Origin: an uncultured Lachnoanaerobaculum sp.
GTDB lineage: Bacteria; Bacillota; Clostridia; Lachnospirales; Lachnospiraceae
Assembly: GCF_938015485.1 (NCBI RefSeq)
Contig: NZ_CALLVU010000106.1
Location: 1 to 29,621, forward strand
Direction of reading: 5' to 3'
DNA: 29,621 bases
This document shows, piece by piece, positions 1 through 8,234 of the stretch. The notes under the pieces are model-generated. The model was given only the letters and a program-made list of their open reading frames with translations. It was not told the origin of the DNA and searched no databases. Position 1 is the stretch's first letter, and every line of letters starts with the position of its first letter. The translations under genes were made by a program, and so were the position numbers.

Positions 1-463
1 AATTAATTTCAAATTTCTCTAATATTTCAGATGAAGAAAAAATAAATATAATAAATACTATTTATTAGATATACTATATAAAAACAAAGATAGGGATATA
101 TATGTGTATATAATTACCGGGAAAAAATACATTAGATATGAAACAGCCGGGATGTATAAAGAAATGAAATTTAAATAATTGTAATTGACCGGTGGTGTGT
201 CAGTCTGAATATGTTCAATATTTGATACGATACTTGTAATAAAGATTTTGATAAAAAGAGTAAAAGATTATATTACGAGTAAAAACAGATAAATATATTT
301 TAGTATAGTGGTTTAGCTATGGAGAGAGTATGCGGAAGTGGTAGGAGCAGTGTTTGGGTTTTTCGGTGGAACAACGTAATAAGAGGTAAAAGAACAGTAA
401 GAAATTTAAAAGAAAAATAAATCGACCAAAGTTGGAAAATGCTTTGCAGAATAGGAGGATATT
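1..463. other. AT-rich gene-poor stretch with ORF scraps
   Basis: No intact gene is visible before the ATG at 464. The stretch is very AT-rich. Two short protein-like scraps can be read on the plus strand: one in the first 178 bases (listed separately), and one ending at the TAA near 380 that reads VVGAVFGFFGGTT, a Gly/Phe-rich tail without an upstream start because a TAG lies just before it. Both look like the remains of small genes rather than working ORFs. A good Shine-Dalgarno sequence (AGGAGGAT) at about 451-458 belongs to the gene starting at 464. No tRNA or convincing promoter was recognised. Confidence 0.4.
3..178 (+). pseudogene. possible decayed C-terminal gene fragment, frameshifted
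   Basis: Reading from base 3, the frame gives LISNFSNISDEEKINIINTIY and stops at TAG 66-68. One frame over, an open stretch continues to the TAA at 176-178 and ends YETAGMYKEMKFK. The two pieces join smoothly if one base is gained or lost near 60, so this may be the 3' end of an upstream gene broken by a frameshift. The window edge hides the rest. The product is not recognised, and the protein-like reading may be chance in AT-rich DNA. Confidence 0.25.
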
Positions 464-832
464 ATGTTTAATTTCCATATTACAGCAATAGTGACGGTTT
501 TAGGATATATACTGCTGTATGGTGTCTGTTGGGGAACAGATAAAACTGATATAGAAAAATATAAGAAAAAAATAAAGCTTAATAAGTATACAAACATGTT
601 ATTTTTTTTGTGGCCAAGGAATGAAAAAGTATATTGGCTAATATATATAATAATAATTACTGAAAGTGTCGCATTTTTATTAGTGTGGATATCATACTTC
701 TTAAATGCAGTAGTCTTATATAAAATATTAATTAATTTGTACATACGAATATATTTATCCGGAATGGTTATTCTTGGTATAATAATTTTAAAAAGAAGAA
801 TAAAAGATTTTATAAGTGGTAAGAGCAGATAA
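464..832 (+). CDS. small multi-pass membrane protein, unknown function
   Basis: This 122-aa protein is strongly hydrophobic, with about three membrane segments (roughly residues 5-24, 57-80 and 85-108) and a basic C-terminus ending KRRIKDFISGKSR. The ATG at 464 follows a strong Shine-Dalgarno AGGAGGAT at a normal distance, which argues that it is translated. A terminator lies 60 bases after the stop, so it is probably expressed alone. It matches no family I recognise. Small membrane proteins in AT-rich stretches are sometimes immunity or toxin-antitoxin components, but nothing here shows that. Confidence 0.6.
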   Translation: MFNFHITAIVTVLGYILLYGVCWGTDKTDIEKYKKKIKLNKYTNMLFFLWPRNEKVYWLIYIIIITESVAFLLVWISYFLNAVVLYKILINLYIRIYLSGMVILGIIILKRRIKDFISGKSR

Positions 833-894
833 ACCCAATTAGAATTCGGTAAAAGCAAGAAGCTACAGCAATAACAGGCTTTCAAACAGCAAGT

Positions 895-928
895 TGTGCC
901 ATTGTCACTATATGGCACATTTTTTTTA
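895..928 (+). terminator. intrinsic terminator
   Basis: TGTGCCAT (895-902) pairs with ATGGCACA (912-919) around a 9-nt loop and runs straight into eight or more T residues. It closes the unit of the 464-832 gene before clpX. Confidence 0.85.
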
Positions 929-975
929 TTTGTGGTAGAATGACATAAAACTGTTTTAAAAATAGGAATGGAAAT

Positions 976-2343
976 ATGGAAGACAATAAAAAAGATGATA
1001 ATAAATATGAAAAAATATGTTATATGTGCAGGAGGCCTGAGTCCAAGACAGGAACCATGATATCAATGCCGGGAGGGATAGATATCTGTCCCGACTGTAT
1101 ACAAAAGACATTCAATTCAATGCAGAGCATGGATATAAGTAAGCTTTCAGGAAAGATGAATATGGATGATATCAAAAATATTGATCTGAGCAGCTTAAAT
1201 ATCCCGAATATGAATGTAAATCCGATACCTGAAAGAGCCAGAGTAAAGAAAAGAGATGAAAAGAGGACAGAGCCGCTGTTTACAATGAAGGATGTGCCTG
1301 CTCCACATAAGATAAAAGAGATGCTTGATGAATACGTTATAGGGCAGGAGCAGGCAAAGAAGGTCATTTCGGTTGCTGTTTATAATCACTATAAGAGGAT
1401 ATTCCTTGGCAAGGACAAGGATGGGACAAGGATTGAAAAGTCAAATATCCTTATGATAGGACCTACCGGAAGCGGAAAGACATACCTTGTAAAGACACTT
1501 GCAAAACTTCTCAATGTACCGCTTGCAATAGCGGACGCCACATCACTTACAGAAGCCGGATATATCGGAGATGATATAGAAAGCGTAATATCGAAGCTTT
1601 TGCTTTCTGCAGGTAATGATGTGGAGAGAGCGGAGTGCGGTATAGTATTCATAGATGAGATAGATAAGATTGCAAAAAAGAAAAATACCAATACCAGAGA
1701 TGTAAGCGGAGAGAGTGTACAACAGGAACTTTTAAAGCTGCTTGAGGGCAGCAAGGTGGAGGTACCTGTGGGTACCAATCAAAAAAATGTCCTTGCACCG
1801 ATGGAGACTGTAAATACCGATAATATACTGTTTATCTGTGGAGGTGCTTTCCCGGCACTTGACGATATTATAAAGGAAAGATTACAAAAGAATACAAGTG
1901 TAGGCTTTAATTCAGATCTTAAGGATAAGTATGATAATGAAGCGGACCTCTACTCCAAGGTGACTAATGAGGATATCAGAAAGTTCGGTATGATTCCGGA
2001 GTTTATAGGCAGACTTCCTGTGGTATGTACGCTTTCAAAACTTGATAAAGAGGCATTCAAAAAGATACTTACCGAGCCTAAGAATGCTATCTTAAAGCAG
2101 TACAAGAGACTCTTGGAGCTTGATGAAGTTGAGCTTGTATTTGATGATGACGCGATGGACTATATTGCACAGCAGGCAATGAAAAAGGATACCGGAGCAA
2201 GGGCGCTTCGCTCTATTATAGAAGAGTTTATGCTTGATATAATGTATGAGATACCTAAGGATAAGAATATCGGCAGGGTTATAATTACAAGAGATTATCT
2301 GGAACATAAGGGCGCTCCGAACATAGTATTCAGGAATGCATAG
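976..2343 (+). CDS. clpX: ATP-dependent Clp protease ATP-binding subunit ClpX
   Basis: ClpX is the AAA+ unfoldase that feeds proteins to ClpP in the cytoplasm. The 455-aa length is close to the usual 420-430 plus a slightly longer linker. The N-terminal zinc domain carries Cys15, Cys18, Cys38 and Cys41. The AAA+ core shows Walker A GPTGSGKT (162-169), pore loop GYIGDD (195-200), Walker B IVFIDEID (223-230) and a C-terminal small domain with the GARALR sensor-2 motif (408-413). The region between about 45 and 100 is low in complexity and poorly conserved. clpP is not adjacent. The gene heads a tight run ending with the Nudix gene at 5592; lspA starts only 8 bases after its stop. No clear promoter was identified. 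Confidence 0.97.
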   Translation: MEDNKKDDNKYEKICYMCRRPESKTGTMISMPGGIDICPDCIQKTFNSMQSMDISKLSGKMNMDDIKNIDLSSLNIPNMNVNPIPERARVKKRDEKRTEPLFTMKDVPAPHKIKEMLDEYVIGQEQAKKVISVAVYNHYKRIFLGKDKDGTRIEKSNILMIGPTGSGKTYLVKTLAKLLNVPLAIADATSLTEAGYIGDDIESVISKLLLSAGNDVERAECGIVFIDEIDKIAKKKNTNTRDVSGESVQQELLKLLEGSKVEVPVGTNQKNVLAPMETVNTDNILFICGGAFPALDDIIKERLQKNTSVGFNSDLKDKYDNEADLYSKVTNEDIRKFGMIPEFIGRLPVVCTLSKLDKEAFKKILTEPKNAILKQYKRLLELDEVELVFDDDAMDYIAQQAMKKDTGARALRSIIEEFMLDIMYEIPKDKNIGRVIITRDYLEHKGAPNIVFRNA

Positions 2344-2351
2344 GAGGGGTT

Positions 2352-2825
2352 ATGTATGTTATTTTGATACCGATACTGTCCTGCCTTGACATTATACTCA
2401 AGTATGCAGTGGGTTCATTTGATGATAAGGATTTGCCGAGGACATTTGCAAAGAAGATAGAAATAGATAAATTTCACAACAACGGATTTCCTTTCGGTAA
2501 GATGAAGGAAAATCAAAAAGCGGTAAAGTATGTTCCGGTGCTTATCACATCGGTACTTGTAGGTCTTCTTTCATTCTTACTTCCTAAAAAGGGAAATAAG
2601 ATAAAGAAGCTGTCACTATGTCTTATTATTGCAGGTGCGTTGAGCAATATATTTGACAGATTTACCCGCGGATATGTGGTTGACTATATTCGTATCAAGG
2701 TGAAAGGTCTTGATAAGGTGATATTTAATTTGGGAGATATTTTTATATTGGTCGGGAGCTTGATGATGCCTTTCGGAACAAAGAAAAAAGAAATACCGGT
2801 AGATACTACAGCTACTGAAGAATAA
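2352..2825 (+). CDS. lspA: signal peptidase II family protein (lipoprotein signal peptidase)
   Basis: Signal peptidase II is a membrane aspartyl protease that removes the signal peptide from lipidated prolipoproteins. The 157-aa protein has about four membrane segments. The family blocks are present: NNGFPFG (43-49) matches the usual N-x-G-x-x-FG block, SNIFDRFTRGYVVDYI (98-113) carries catalytic Asp102, and FNLGD (125-129) carries catalytic Asp129. The last block normally reads FN-x-AD, so Gly128 in place of Ala is a small oddity. The spacing between start and first block is normal. It is preceded by AGGAGGGG overlapping the clpX stop, so it is probably translated from the clpX message. Confidence 0.9.
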   Translation: MYVILIPILSCLDIILKYAVGSFDDKDLPRTFAKKIEIDKFHNNGFPFGKMKENQKAVKYVPVLITSVLVGLLSFLLPKKGNKIKKLSLCLIIAGALSNIFDRFTRGYVVDYIRIKVKGLDKVIFNLGDIFILVGSLMMPFGTKKKEIPVDTTATEE

Positions 2826-2838
2826 TATAGGAGTAATT

Positions 2839-4104
2839 TTGGAAACGAGTGACATAATACAGTTAGTAATAGTGATTATATTATTGTCTGCTTCAGCATT
2901 TTTTTCATCTGCTGAAACAGCCCTTATGACTTCAAATAAGTTAAAAATGAGAAATCTGGCTGAGAACGGAGATAAAAGAGCGGCAAAGGTACTTAAGGTT
3001 ACGGAGAATACCGATAAGATGCTTTCCGCCATACTGATAGGAAACAATATAGTAAACCTTACAGCGTCTTCAATCTCAACAGCACTTACATTGAAGATAT
3101 TCGGAAGCAAGCTTGTGGGTATTGCCACAGGTATATTGACCTTTCTCATACTTGTATTTGGTGAGATCACTCCAAAGAATGTGGCATCAAAGAATGCGGA
3201 GAATATGGCGCTTGCCTATATCGGGGTAATTTCATTTTTGGTTACTTTATTGACTCCGGTAATCTTTATTGTAAATACCGTTGCAAAGTTTGTTATCTCC
3301 ATATTTAATAAAAACTGTGATGATAATAATGCGGTTACAGAGGAAGAGCTTAGGGCAATGGTGGAGTACAGCCACGAAGAGGGAATCATTGAAAACGAAG
3401 AGAAGAAGATGATTGTAAATGTGGTGGACTTCGGTGATACCGTGGCCGGAGATATAATGGTGCCCAGAGTGGATATGGTGATGGTTGATGAAAAGTCAAG
3501 CTATGAGGAGATACTACAGGTATTCAGAGAAGAAAGGTATACAAGAATACCTGTGTATGAGGAGACTCCCGATAATGTTATAGGAATACTGAATGTAAAG
3601 GATTTTCTTCTTATAGAAGACAAGGAAAACTTCATTATGAAGGAGCTTTTAAGAGAGCCTCTTTATACCTATGAGTACAAAAAGACTTCCGCGCTGATGA
3701 TGGATATGAGAAAGACAGGCGCCAATATAGTAATAGTGCTTGATGAATACGGTATAACAGCAGGACTTATCACTCTGGAGGATATGCTTGAAGAGATAGT
3801 CGGTGAGATAAGGGATGAGTTTGATGCCGATGAGGATGAGGGCATAACCAAAGTATCAGATTTGGAATATCTGATAGACGGTTCCACAAATCTTGACGAT
3901 ATCAACGACAGAATAGGACTTAGCCTTTCTTCAGAGGAATATGAGTCTATAGGCGGACTTATAATGGAGAAGCTTGGAAGATTACCTGTAGAGGGCGAAA
4001 TAATCAATTTCGACAATATTGTATTGACTGTAAAGAAGATGGACCATGCAAGAATAGAAAAGGTCTGCCTGAAACTGAAGCAACCTGTAGTTAAGGAGCA
4101 GTAA
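2839..4104 (+). CDS. CNNM/CorC-type transporter with CBS pair (hemolysin C family)
   Basis: This 421-aa membrane protein has the DUF21 (CNNM) transmembrane domain at about 5-180, including the signature FFSSAETAL and the GEITPK motif. A cytoplasmic CBS pair follows (about 200-325, beginning MVPRVDMV), then a CorC_HlyC domain (about 335-415). Members move or regulate Mg2+/Co2+; the older name is hemolysin C-like. The start is TTG at 2839, after TAGGAG; the next ATG would remove the first membrane helix, so TTG is preferred. Its stop overlaps the next gene's ATG by one base, indicating translational coupling. Direction and substrate of transport cannot be read from sequence. Confidence 0.9.
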   Translation: METSDIIQLVIVIILLSASAFFSSAETALMTSNKLKMRNLAENGDKRAAKVLKVTENTDKMLSAILIGNNIVNLTASSISTALTLKIFGSKLVGIATGILTFLILVFGEITPKNVASKNAENMALAYIGVISFLVTLLTPVIFIVNTVAKFVISIFNKNCDDNNAVTEEELRAMVEYSHEEGIIENEEKKMIVNVVDFGDTVAGDIMVPRVDMVMVDEKSSYEEILQVFREERYTRIPVYEETPDNVIGILNVKDFLLIEDKENFIMKELLREPLYTYEYKKTSALMMDMRKTGANIVIVLDEYGITAGLITLEDMLEEIVGEIRDEFDADEDEGITKVSDLEYLIDGSTNLDDINDRIGLSLSSEEYESIGGLIMEKLGRLPVEGEIINFDNIVLTVKKMDHARIEKVCLKLKQPVVKEQ

Positions 4105-4748
4105 TGAAGCAAAAACATATTTTATTTGATTTGGACGGTACTATAGTGAAATCGGACCTCGGTATCACAAAGGGAGTACAAAAGTCTTTGGAGCATTTCG
4201 GTATAAATGAAAAGCTTGAGGATTTGAAAAAGTTTGTCGGACCACCTATGGTGGAAAGCTATACAAACTTTTACGGATTCAGTCTGAAGCAATATGAAGA
4301 GGCTCTCTGTGTTTTTCACAAGTATTATAAGAGCGTGGGAATATTTGAATGTGAGCTTTATGACGGGATAGAAGAGATGTTAAAAGAATTATCCGTCAAA
4401 TATAAGCTTTATATAGCCACTTCCAAACCTGAGTTTGAAGCAAGAAGAGTCATAGAACATTTCGGACTTGATAAGTATTTTACATTTGTAGGCGGAGCTG
4501 ACGGAGATTTTAATACTAAGAGATCTACAAAGGCGGCAGTGATAGAGTATGTGCTTAAGTCAAATAAGATAGAGGACAGAGAATCGGTTATAATGACAGG
4601 TGATAAAAGTCATGATATAGTGGGAGCAAAGAGCGCAGGTTTAAAGAGTATCGGGGTGCTCTACGGCTATGGCGAACTTGATGAGTTTGCGGAGGCAAAT
4701 TATATTGTAAAGAGTGTTGAAGATTTGAGAGAAATGTTTATATGTTAA
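4104..4748 (+). CDS. HAD-superfamily phosphatase (phosphoglycolate phosphatase-like)
   Basis: A 214-aa soluble HAD hydrolase with an alpha-helical cap. Motif I is FDLDGT (8-13) with nucleophile Asp9 and general acid Asp11, motif II is ATSKP (105-109), and motif IV is GDKSHDI (166-172), whose acidic residues bind Mg2+. Relatives include phosphoglycolate phosphatases and 5'-nucleotidases of the Gph/PpaX type; the physiological substrate cannot be told from sequence. The start codon overlaps the previous stop by one base, and the 3' end overlaps the next gene by 7 bases, so it is clearly co-translated. Confidence 0.88.
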   Translation: MKQKHILFDLDGTIVKSDLGITKGVQKSLEHFGINEKLEDLKKFVGPPMVESYTNFYGFSLKQYEEALCVFHKYYKSVGIFECELYDGIEEMLKELSVKYKLYIATSKPEFEARRVIEHFGLDKYFTFVGGADGDFNTKRSTKAAVIEYVLKSNKIEDRESVIMTGDKSHDIVGAKSAGLKSIGVLYGYGELDEFAEANYIVKSVEDLREMFIC

Positions 4749-5062
4749 AAAAAGGTGACTTGTTAAATATAGGATATTATGATTATGGCCAATATTTCAC
4801 AGGAAGTCTGGACGGGTTGAGATTCAGGCTGGGCAGAGACCCGCTTGAAAAAGTGAATTTCACACCGAAGGATAAGAGGGGCGAGGCCAAGCTGAAACTG
4901 ACAGTGTGGCCTGAGCCCTTTAGTTTTGACCATACAGAGGATGATAAGAAAAAAGACCATTATTTTGAATACTCAAATGAAGGTATTGAGAATATAATCG
5001 CGTTTTTAAACAATGTGGCTGAGATAGTAAAGTCAGGTAAGGAGAAAGCATGGGAGCAATAA
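4742..5062 (+). CDS. conserved-looking hypothetical protein, 106 aa
   Basis: A small soluble acidic/basic protein without signal peptide or membrane segment. It begins MLKKGDLLNIGYYDYGQYFTG and contains KLTVWPEPFSFDHTEDD, which looks like an ordered fold rather than noise. It overlaps the HAD gene by 7 bases and the Nudix gene by 13 bases, and its reading frame is clean. The overlaps suggest a genuine gene whose function is linked to, or merely co-expressed with, nucleotide/phosphate house-cleaning enzymes. I do not recognise the family. Confidence 0.75.
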   Translation: MLKKGDLLNIGYYDYGQYFTGSLDGLRFRLGRDPLEKVNFTPKDKRGEAKLKLTVWPEPFSFDHTEDDKKKDHYFEYSNEGIENIIAFLNNVAEIVKSGKEKAWEQ

Positions 5063-5592
5063 AAAGAGAGAGCAGAGAGCTTGCATACGAGGGAACAATA
5101 GTAAAGGTATATAAGGATCATGTGGTAATTGACGGTAAAAAGGCAGTGTGGGATTATATACAGCACAACGGTGCGGCTGCTGTAGTGCCGATACTTGATA
5201 ACGGTAAGATTTTACTTGTGCGTCAGTACAGAAATGCACTTGACAGATATACGCTTGAACTTCCGGCAGGTAAGGTGGATGACAAGGATGAACCCAGAAG
5301 AATTTGTGCCTTTAGAGAACTTAGGGAAGAGACAGGCTACAGAGTGGATTCGCCTGATGAACTTGAGTTTCTTATAAGGATTGATACAATGGTCGCATTT
5401 GGAGACGAGGAGATAGATATATTTGTGGCCAAAAATCTTAAAAAAGGTGAACAGGATCTTGATGAGGATGAGAGTATTGATATTGAAGAGTGGGAACTTG
5501 ATGACTTATTGGAGCTTATCTACAAGGGAGAAATAAAGGATTCAAAGACTGTGGCTGCCATACTTGCCTATAAGAACAAGTATCAGGTATAG
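5050..5592 (+). CDS. Nudix hydrolase, ADP-ribose pyrophosphatase type
   Basis: This 180-aa protein probably hydrolyses ADP-ribose or a related nucleotide sugar to AMP plus sugar phosphate. The Nudix box is complete at residues 74-97: it starts GKVDD, has Glu81 at the expected position and ends RELREETGY, with the metal-binding glutamates in REEtGy. Upstream strands (VVPILDNGKILLVRQYRNAL) and the LELPAGK lead-in are typical of the NudF/YqkG group. The ATG at 5050 lies inside the end of the preceding gene with GGAG upstream. It is the last gene of the clpX run; 144 bases of non-coding DNA follow. Confidence 0.92.
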   Translation: MGAIKRESRELAYEGTIVKVYKDHVVIDGKKAVWDYIQHNGAAAVVPILDNGKILLVRQYRNALDRYTLELPAGKVDDKDEPRRICAFRELREETGYRVDSPDELEFLIRIDTMVAFGDEEIDIFVAKNLKKGEQDLDEDESIDIEEWELDDLLELIYKGEIKDSKTVAAILAYKNKYQV

Positions 5593-5695
5593 CTTTTATT
5601 TATAACCAGGGCAAGAAAACATCTTATTGACCAAGAAATACAGAACTTGTAAAATACTGCTTATTGATGATATGTTATGGCCTAGATATATAAGG

Positions 5696-5701
5696 TATAA
5701 T
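5696..5701 (+). promoter_or_regulatory. candidate -10 box before the PLP enzyme pair
   Basis: A perfect TATAAT sits 36 bases before the ATG at 5737. No good -35 hexamer is found at 16-18 bases upstream, so the assignment rests on the -10 and on its position in the only gap between the clpX run and the sulfur-metabolism pair. Confidence 0.35.
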
Positions 5702-5736
5702 ATTTGATAGATAGTATTAGAAAAGTCAGGTGAATT

Positions 5737-6876
5737 ATGAATATTGAAACATTATGCGTACACAGTCCGAATGAAGATAAAATTGCTCATGCATACGGAG
5801 CGATGACAATACCGATATTTCAGACGGCAACATTCTCACATCCGGGAGTAGGAGAGAGTACGGGTTATGACTACTCACGTCAGTCAAACCCTACAAGAAC
5901 GGAGCTTGAGGAGAGTATATCAGCACTTGAAGGTGCTTATGATACTGTTGCTACATCCACAGGAATGGCTGCCTTCTTGTTGGTATTGGAACTTTTTAAT
6001 TCAGGTGACAATATCATATCACAGGAAGATATATACGGAGGAAGTACAAGACTCTTTAATACTCTCGGAATAGAGCGCGGCAGAACATTTACATATGTGG
6101 ATACAACCAAAAAAGAGAATGTACTTAATGCTATAAATGAAAATACCAAGGCAATCTTTATAGAAACTCCAAGCAATCCTACAATGCTTGTTACAGATAT
6201 AAAGGAGATGGCAGAGATTGCAAAGGAACACGGTCTTTTACTTATAGTGGACAATACATTTTTAAGCCCTTATTTCCAAAATCCTCTAAAGCTCGGTGCG
6301 GATATAGTTATTCACAGCGGTACAAAGTATATTGCAGGCCACAATGATACTCTGGCAGGTTTTGTATGCAGTGCAGATGCAGAGATTGCGGAAAAGATAA
6401 GATTTATGTATAAGACTGTAGGACCGAGTCTTTCACCTTTTGACAGCTTTTTGGTGCTTAGAGGTCTTAAGACTCTGGCGGTGAGAATGGACAGAGTACA
6501 GGAGAATGCGTTAAAGATAGCGAAATTTTTGAAAAATCATAAAAAGATTACAAATGTATACTATGTTGGACTTCCTGACCATCCGGGATATGAGATAAAC
6601 AAGGCTCAGTCAAGAGGACTCGGCGGAATGATCGCATTTACTACAGATACCGCAAAGACCGCACTTGATGCATTTGAAAAGATAGAGATAATAAAGTATG
6701 CGGAGAGTCTTGGCGGTGTGGAGTCTTTGATTACATTCCCGATGATACAGACTCACGCGGATGTACCTGTGGAAGTAAGAGAGAGACTTGGAATCACCGA
6801 CAAATTCCTTAGACTTTCGGTAGGAATAGAAAATGCCGATGATCTGATAAGAGATTTGGAGAGAGCGTTGGCATAG
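5737..6876 (+). CDS. Cys/Met metabolism PLP enzyme (cystathionine gamma-lyase/synthase or methionine gamma-lyase)
   Basis: A 379-aa fold-type I PLP enzyme of the Cys/Met family. The family N-terminal pattern FQTATFSHP plus YDYSRQSNPTRT is present. The PLP-binding Asp lies in VDNTFLSPYF (171-180), and the Schiff-base Lys197 is in HSGTKYIAGHND (193-204). It catalyses elimination or replacement at the gamma (or beta) carbon of a sulfur amino acid. Family members share motifs so closely that synthase, lyase and methionine gamma-lyase cannot be separated by eye. It ends 11 bases before a PatB-like C-S lyase, so the pair probably forms a two-gene transsulfuration/cysteine-methionine unit. Confidence 0.88.
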   Translation: MNIETLCVHSPNEDKIAHAYGAMTIPIFQTATFSHPGVGESTGYDYSRQSNPTRTELEESISALEGAYDTVATSTGMAAFLLVLELFNSGDNIISQEDIYGGSTRLFNTLGIERGRTFTYVDTTKKENVLNAINENTKAIFIETPSNPTMLVTDIKEMAEIAKEHGLLLIVDNTFLSPYFQNPLKLGADIVIHSGTKYIAGHNDTLAGFVCSADAEIAEKIRFMYKTVGPSLSPFDSFLVLRGLKTLAVRMDRVQENALKIAKFLKNHKKITNVYYVGLPDHPGYEINKAQSRGLGGMIAFTTDTAKTALDAFEKIEIIKYAESLGGVESLITFPMIQTHADVPVEVRERLGITDKFLRLSVGIENADDLIRDLERALA

Positions 6877-6887
6877 AGGAATATTTT

Positions 6888-8063
6888 ATGTATGATTTTG
6901 ATAAAGTTATAGACAGGCACGGCACAAACTGCTTGAAGTTCGACTTTGCAAAGGAGAGGGGCAAAAACGGTGACGAACTTTCACTTTGGGTTGCGGATAT
7001 GGACTTTCAGGTGGCAAAGCCTATAACGGATGCCTTGCAGGCTCAGGTAAACCATGGAATATACGGTTATAGTGAAGTGAAGTCGGACTATTTTGATATA
7101 GTAAAAAATTGGTTTAAAGACAACTTTGACTGGGAGATAAAGAAGGGAAGTCTTGTAAAGACTCCGGGTGTGGTATATGCAATAGCGATGGCGGTAAAGG
7201 CATTTACCAAAGGGGGTGAAGCCGTTATAATACAGCAGCCTGTTTACTACCCGTTCAGTGAGATGATAATTTCCAATAACAGGAAGCTTGTCAATTCCCC
7301 TTTGGTGTTAAAAGACGGCAGATATGAGATTGATTTTGAGGACTTTGAGAAAAAAATAGTGGAAAATAATGTGAAGCTGTTTATACTGTGTTCTCCTCAC
7401 AATCCTGTGGGAAGGGTATGGAGTGTAGAAGAGCTCAAAAGAATCGGAGATATCTGTATAAAGCATGATGTGGTGATTTTCAGTGATGAGATTCATGCGG
7501 ATTTTGTATATGAACCGAATAAGCATCATGTATTTGCTTCACTTGGAGAAAGTTATGCGGCCAACTCGGTGATTGCAACGGCACCAAGCAAGAGTTTTAA
7601 TATAGCGGGGCTTCAGGTTTCAAATATCTTTATAGAAAATAAGAAGCTTCGTGACGCTTTCAGAAATGAGATAGTAAAGTCGGGATATTCACAGTTAAAC
7701 ACTATGGGACTTGTAGCTGCAAGAGCCGCATATGAGTCCGGCAAAGAGTGGCTTGATGAGGTAAGAGCCTATATAAAGGACAATCTGATATTCTTTAGAG
7801 ACTATCTGAAAGAAAATATTCCAAAGCTCAGCTTAATAGAGCCCGAGGGAACATATCTTGTCTGGGTGGATTTCAGAAAACTTGGGCTTAGTGAAAAGCA
7901 AAGAGAAGACTTGATAGTAAATAAGGCAAAGCTTTGGATAGACTCGGGAGCAATGTTCGGAGTAGACGGAGAGGGATTTGAGAGGTTCAATATAGCCTGT
8001 CCGAGAAGCTATCTTAAGAAGGCGCTTGACAGTCTGAAAAAGGCTGTAGAAGAGTATAAATAA
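6888..8063 (+). CDS. patB: MalY/PatB-type aminotransferase, probable cystathionine beta-lyase
   Basis: A 391-aa class I/II PLP enzyme of the MalY/PatB subgroup. Hallmarks are LSLWVADMDF (31-40), ILCSPHNPVGRVW (166-178), SDEIHADFVY (199-208) and the PLP Lys235 in APSKSFNIAGLQ. Members cleave C-S bonds of cystathionine or cysteine, releasing homocysteine or H2S; some (MalY) also act as regulators. It lies 11 bases after another sulfur-metabolism PLP enzyme, and the first AUG follows a weak GAGGAA. Enzymatic C-S lyase activity is inferred from family and neighbour. Confidence 0.88.
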   Translation: MYDFDKVIDRHGTNCLKFDFAKERGKNGDELSLWVADMDFQVAKPITDALQAQVNHGIYGYSEVKSDYFDIVKNWFKDNFDWEIKKGSLVKTPGVVYAIAMAVKAFTKGGEAVIIQQPVYYPFSEMIISNNRKLVNSPLVLKDGRYEIDFEDFEKKIVENNVKLFILCSPHNPVGRVWSVEELKRIGDICIKHDVVIFSDEIHADFVYEPNKHHVFASLGESYAANSVIATAPSKSFNIAGLQVSNIFIENKKLRDAFRNEIVKSGYSQLNTMGLVAARAAYESGKEWLDEVRAYIKDNLIFFRDYLKENIPKLSLIEPEGTYLVWVDFRKLGLSEKQREDLIVNKAKLWIDSGAMFGVDGEGFERFNIACPRSYLKKALDSLKKAVEEYK

Positions 8064-8100
8064 AAGTGTGCTTTTATATTTTGTAAAATTTATTTATCAC

Positions 8101-8132
8101 TTGACGAATATGAGTGCCAGTGATATAATCAC
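8101..8132 (+). promoter_or_regulatory. strong sigma-A promoter of lon leader with palindrome over -10
   Basis: TTGACG (8101-8106) and TATAAT (8124-8129) are separated by exactly 17 bases. The -10 is embedded in a perfect 13-bp palindrome GTGATATAATCAC (8120-8132), which could be a repressor site. Transcription would start near 8136, about 100 bases before lon and just upstream of a terminator-like hairpin. Confidence 0.75.
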
Positions 8133-8145
8133 AATGTATAAATGG

Positions 8146-8183
8146 AGAGGTTGTAAACGATCCGGTGTTACAACCTCTTTTTT
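8146..8183 (+). terminator. terminator-like hairpin in the lon leader
   Basis: AGAGGTTGTAA (8146-8156) pairs perfectly with TTACAACCTCT (8168-8178) around an 11-nt loop and is followed by six T residues. It could end read-through from patB, but it lies about 10 bases downstream of the start predicted for the 8101 promoter. Most transcripts from that promoter would then stop as a stub of about 45 nt unless the hairpin is bypassed. Confidence 0.75.
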
Positions 8184-8194
8184 ATAAATATTCT

Positions 8195-8221
8195 TTAGCA
8201 CTCTTTTACTATAAGTGCTAA
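8195..8221 (+). promoter_or_regulatory. CIRCE element (HrcA operator) before lon
   Basis: TTAGCACTC (8195-8203), a 9-base spacer and AAGTGCTAA (8213-8221) match the CIRCE consensus TTAGCACTC-N9-GAGTGCTAA with one mismatch. HrcA binds CIRCE to repress heat-shock chaperone operons. Here it lies immediately before the Shine-Dalgarno AAAGGAGG of lon, so lon is probably under HrcA heat-shock control. hrcA itself is not in the window. Confidence 0.9.
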
Positions 8222-8234
8222 CAAAGGAGGATGT

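Noticed and set aside
406..918. 170-aa minus-strand ORF over the small membrane gene
   Set aside because: AT-rich antisense frame without a ribosome site. It spans a terminator and opposes a plus-strand gene that has a strong Shine-Dalgarno.
8134..8187. 17-codon leader peptide over the lon attenuator hairpin
   Set aside because: The ATG at 8134 lies at or before the predicted transcription start and has no ribosome site, so it would not be translated.
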